Source of the DNA: Streptomyces dysideae
Lineage (GTDB): Bacteria; Actinomycetota; Actinomycetes; Streptomycetales; Streptomycetaceae
Assembly (NCBI RefSeq): GCF_001514305.1
Contig: NZ_KQ949076.1
Location: forward strand, 121,087 to 185,086
Reading direction: 5' to 3'
Length of the DNA stretch: 64,000 nucleotides
The first letter of the stretch is position 1. Every line of letters starts with the position of its first letter. This document shows, in pieces, positions 62,029 to 64,000 of the stretch. A program made the position numbers and the translations under genes. The notes beneath the pieces were generated by a model. That model worked only from the letters and a program-made list of their open reading frames with translations, was not told the DNA's origin and did no database searches.

Positions 62029-62357
62029 GACGCCCTCCTCGGATGCCTGGTGCGACCAGCCTCGTCCACGCGCCGCCCCGGCACATCATGCCCACGGAGG
62101 CATCCGCCATGCCTCCGTGGCAGGAGCGGCCGTACGGCGGCGTAATCCCCGAGGAGGACAGGACCCCTACGGCCATGGCCTACCCGGCGGGCGGAGTGGA
62201 CGCCGTGTCCGCCCCGGGAGCGATCTGCTGCTGGAACCTCCCGGCGCAGCCGGTCGACCTTGGCGGGGTCGGCGCAGAACTGCATGCTCCACTCGAGGTC
62301 CGCCCCGGTCCCCCGTGCCTCGGCCCCGGGCACTGCCACAGAATCGGCGTCATCCAT
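62025..62357 (-). pseudogene. Probable remnant of an ATP-binding (HATPase-like) regulatory protein
   Basis: The minus-strand frame from the ATG at 62357 (AAGGGG site) reads DLEWSMQFCADPAKVDRLRR. This resembles the opening of Streptomyces anti-sigma-type ATP-binding proteins. It then loses similarity; a +1 frame gives QQQIAPGADTASTPPAG and a stop, so a frameshift near 62250 is possible. Low certainty. Confidence 0.3.
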
Positions 62358-62516
62358 GGGCGGGCCCCTTCTGCCGACGGCCCCGCACGCCACGCCGCGC
62401 CCGAGCACCGCTGTCTCCATCGTGCGGCGCCGACGAGAGGCCGCCATCGAGGGGCTGACACACTGTCACAGGCAACGCGGGAGGCCGCCGCACTCGTCGA
62501 GAACGTTCCTGCCGGG

Positions 62517-63606
62517 CTATGCCCCGGACCGGCGGCGCGGCTCCGGCCCGCACACCGCCCAGGCGGCGAGCACGGTGGCCAGAACGCCGCACCACAGCAC
62601 GTGGGCGTCCGCCCAGCGCGGGTCGCCCGGCGGTACGAACAGCGTGAAGCGGGGCGGGAGGAGCACGGCGGCCGTGACCGGCAGCGCCAGCACGGCGCCC
62701 GCCACGCCCGGCCCCGGCGCCTGCACCGCGCTGAACCGCACCACCGCCGCGGCCAGTGCGAGCGCAGCCGTCGCCTCGCCCGGCGCGGCGGGTGAGAGTT
62801 CCGCGGGGCCCGACAGCCCGTCGAGGGCGGCGACCTGCTGCCGTACGGTCAGTGCCCGCGTCGTCTCCGGTCCGCCGGCCGGCGACCGCACCTTGTCCGT
62901 CACCCGAGCCCACTCGCCGATCCAGGGCGTGAACTCGGGGAAGGCGCAGTACGTCGTCGCCCCGCGCCGCTCGCAGTCCTGCACCACCGCCGGATCACGG
63001 GTCGCCACCTCACGTGCCTCGCGCACCGCTCCCGACGGCGCCATGCCCTGGAACACGACAGCGGTGACGGCCGCGCCGAGCGCAGCCAGGGCGGTGGCTC
63101 GTACGGCCCGCGTCCGGCCGCCGCTCGCCAGTACCGCACCGGCCGCCGCCGGCACCGAGAGCGCCAGCAGATACAGCGCGTGCCATCCGGCGGCCCGCCC
63201 CAGCAGGTCGGACGGAAGCGGGCGTGCGCCCTCGTCGAACACCACGGGCGCCATCCCGCGCAGCCAGGCCGCGCTCTGCGAGTCGGCCACGAAGACGATG
63301 GTGACCGCCAGCAAGGCGACCGCGGCCGGCGGAGCCACGAAAGCCGACCCGACCACCCGGCCGAGCAGCACTCCCAGGATCGCGGGCAGGGGTATCAGCA
63401 GCGGCCCGGTCGACAGCTCGAACAGTGACCCGTGGCCCACAGCCCCGGATAGGCGTCCTCCGGCTCGCCGCCCGGCCACAGCAGAAACGTCAGGTACGCC
63501 ACCAAGGCGGCCAGCACCAGGGGATGCAGCAGCAGGCGCGGGCCTCCGACCGGGCCAGCGCTGGTCGGGCAGCTCCCCGCCACAGGTCGAGGATTCGAGC
63601 ACTCAT
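62517..63606 (-). pseudogene. Frameshifted ABC-type membrane permease
   Basis: Three minus-strand frames join into one protein. SARILDLWRGAARPALARS starts at the ATG (63606). GGPRLLLHPLVLAALVAYLT continues in a second frame, and the rest runs in a third frame (from about 63420: LFELSTGPLLIPLPAILGVL). The product would have several TM helices and the block TTYCAFPEFTPWIGEWARV seen in Streptomyces multi-TM ABC permease-like proteins. Two frameshifts inactivate it. Confidence 0.65.
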
Positions 63607-63637
63607 GCAGGCCAGGTGGTGACCAGCCGCCGGTTTG

Positions 63638-63760
63638 GCCCACGCGATCCGTACGGGCGCCGGTTTCGCCCCGGACATCACCACGGCCATCCGCACCCAC
63701 CGCCTGCTGGCCGCCATCAGGTCCGCGGCGAGGAGCGGCAGCCGACAGCACCTCGCCTGA
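63638..63760 (+). pseudogene. 3' fragment of a second Gfo/Idh oxidoreductase gene
   Basis: The frame of 41 codons reads AHAIRTGAGFAPDITTAIRT, then HRLLAAIRSAARSGSRQHLA and a stop. It matches the last 41 codons of the intact gene at 60310-61404 (ARAIRTGTDSAPNFSTAART and the following HRLLDAIK). No upstream part remains. It shows that this locus once had two paralogues, or that the 3' end was duplicated. Confidence 0.8.
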
Positions 63761-63835
63761 CGCCCCGATACGCCTCGGGGCCGCCTCCCGCCAGGGGAGC
63801 CGGCCCCGTCGACCCGCAGGTGGGTCATCCGCGGA

Positions 63836-64000
63836 TCAGCAGCAGCCGCCCGCAGCCGCCAATTCCTTCGTGTCGGCGTCGGCCGGGTCCGCGCAGCAGG
63901 TGCTGCCCTGCTGCCTGGCCAGGGTGTCGGCGGCGGCCTTGACGACGTACACCTCCCCGTGCCGGGCGTCGCGACGGGGCGAATGTTGCCTGTTGGGGCA
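63836..64000 (-). CDS. C-terminal part of a protein with Cys-Cys tail (5' end outside window)
   Basis: The minus-strand frame is open from the right edge to a TGA at 63836. It encodes HGEVYVVKAAADTLARQQGS, then TCCADPADADTKELAAAGGC and a final C. Paired cysteines at STCC and the GGCC end suggest thiol metal or metalloid binding, but the family cannot be named from this tail. Confidence 0.5.
   Translation of the reverse strand, partial: CPNRQHSPRRDARHGEVYVVKAAADTLARQQGSTCCADPADADTKELAAAGGCC

Overview
The window is high-GC actinobacterial DNA and almost certainly Streptomyces. Supporting signs are strong third-position G/C coding bias, many genes joined by 4-base ATGA/GTGA stop-start overlaps, GTG starts, a few TTA codons, a ScbR-type regulator with an ARE-like operator, and Streptomyces-type short palindromic repeats. 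The mix of conserved operons, decayed genes, a transposase remnant and duplicated segments suggests an accessory or subtelomeric-side stretch rather than core chromosome. No tRNA, rRNA or CRISPR array was seen.

Region 1 (1-9.5 kb) is a large inverted duplication. Each arm carries a divergent HTH regulator, then a small XRE protein, an ECF-type sigma factor and a third protein, all translationally coupled. The arms converge on a three-gene minus-strand operon for an extracellular aminosugar-type glycan: membrane protein, NodB deacetylase-GT2 synthase, acyltransferase. The third gene of the right arm is decayed. Region 2 (9.5-11.4 kb) is debris (IS5-type transposase tail, dioxygenase tail, half of a TSUP transporter) around an intact secreted DUF4360 gene. 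Region 3 (11.5-16.3 kb) is an arabinose-oligosaccharide ABC importer plus a GH51 arabinofuranosidase with a LacI-type palindrome upstream.

Region 4 (16.5-23.8 kb) is a poorly understood membrane/protease/regulator locus: two ImmA/IrrE-like metallopeptidases, each coupled to a multi-pass MAB_1171c-type membrane protein, a third membrane paralogue, an XRE regulator and a FAD epoxidase/monooxygenase. Region 5 (23.8-30 kb) holds an IclR/SMP-30 pair, a class II UvrA paralogue, and a PucR regulator with a tiny membrane protein. Region 6 (30.1-42.3 kb) is a coupled cell-envelope glycan operon built around an AftD-like arabinofuranosyltransferase, with a GT4, methyltransferases, a condensation-type acyltransferase, a DMT permease and a Trm112-like protein.

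Region 7 (42.3-48.5 kb) has an ATP-grasp gene, a scrambled junction, a 5'-truncated matC, matB (malonyl-CoA synthetase) and a fused carboxyltransferase with a minisatellite-encoded linker. Region 8 (48.6-57.9 kb) is the most striking locus: a TCAD (Trypco1) protein, a trypsin-VMAP-C protein, a MoxR AAA+ ATPase and a 1,646-residue mosaic (SAV_2336/vWA-like, pseudokinase, winged-helix/BTAD, pseudo-HAD). This matches the architecture of NTP-dependent ternary conflict systems and is followed by a degenerate MreB paralogue. Region 9 (57.9-64 kb) has a ScbR-like repressor divergent from a probably leaderless MFS exporter gene, then a Gfo/Idh oxidoreductase and a series of broken genes, including a second copy of the 3' end of that oxidoreductase gene.
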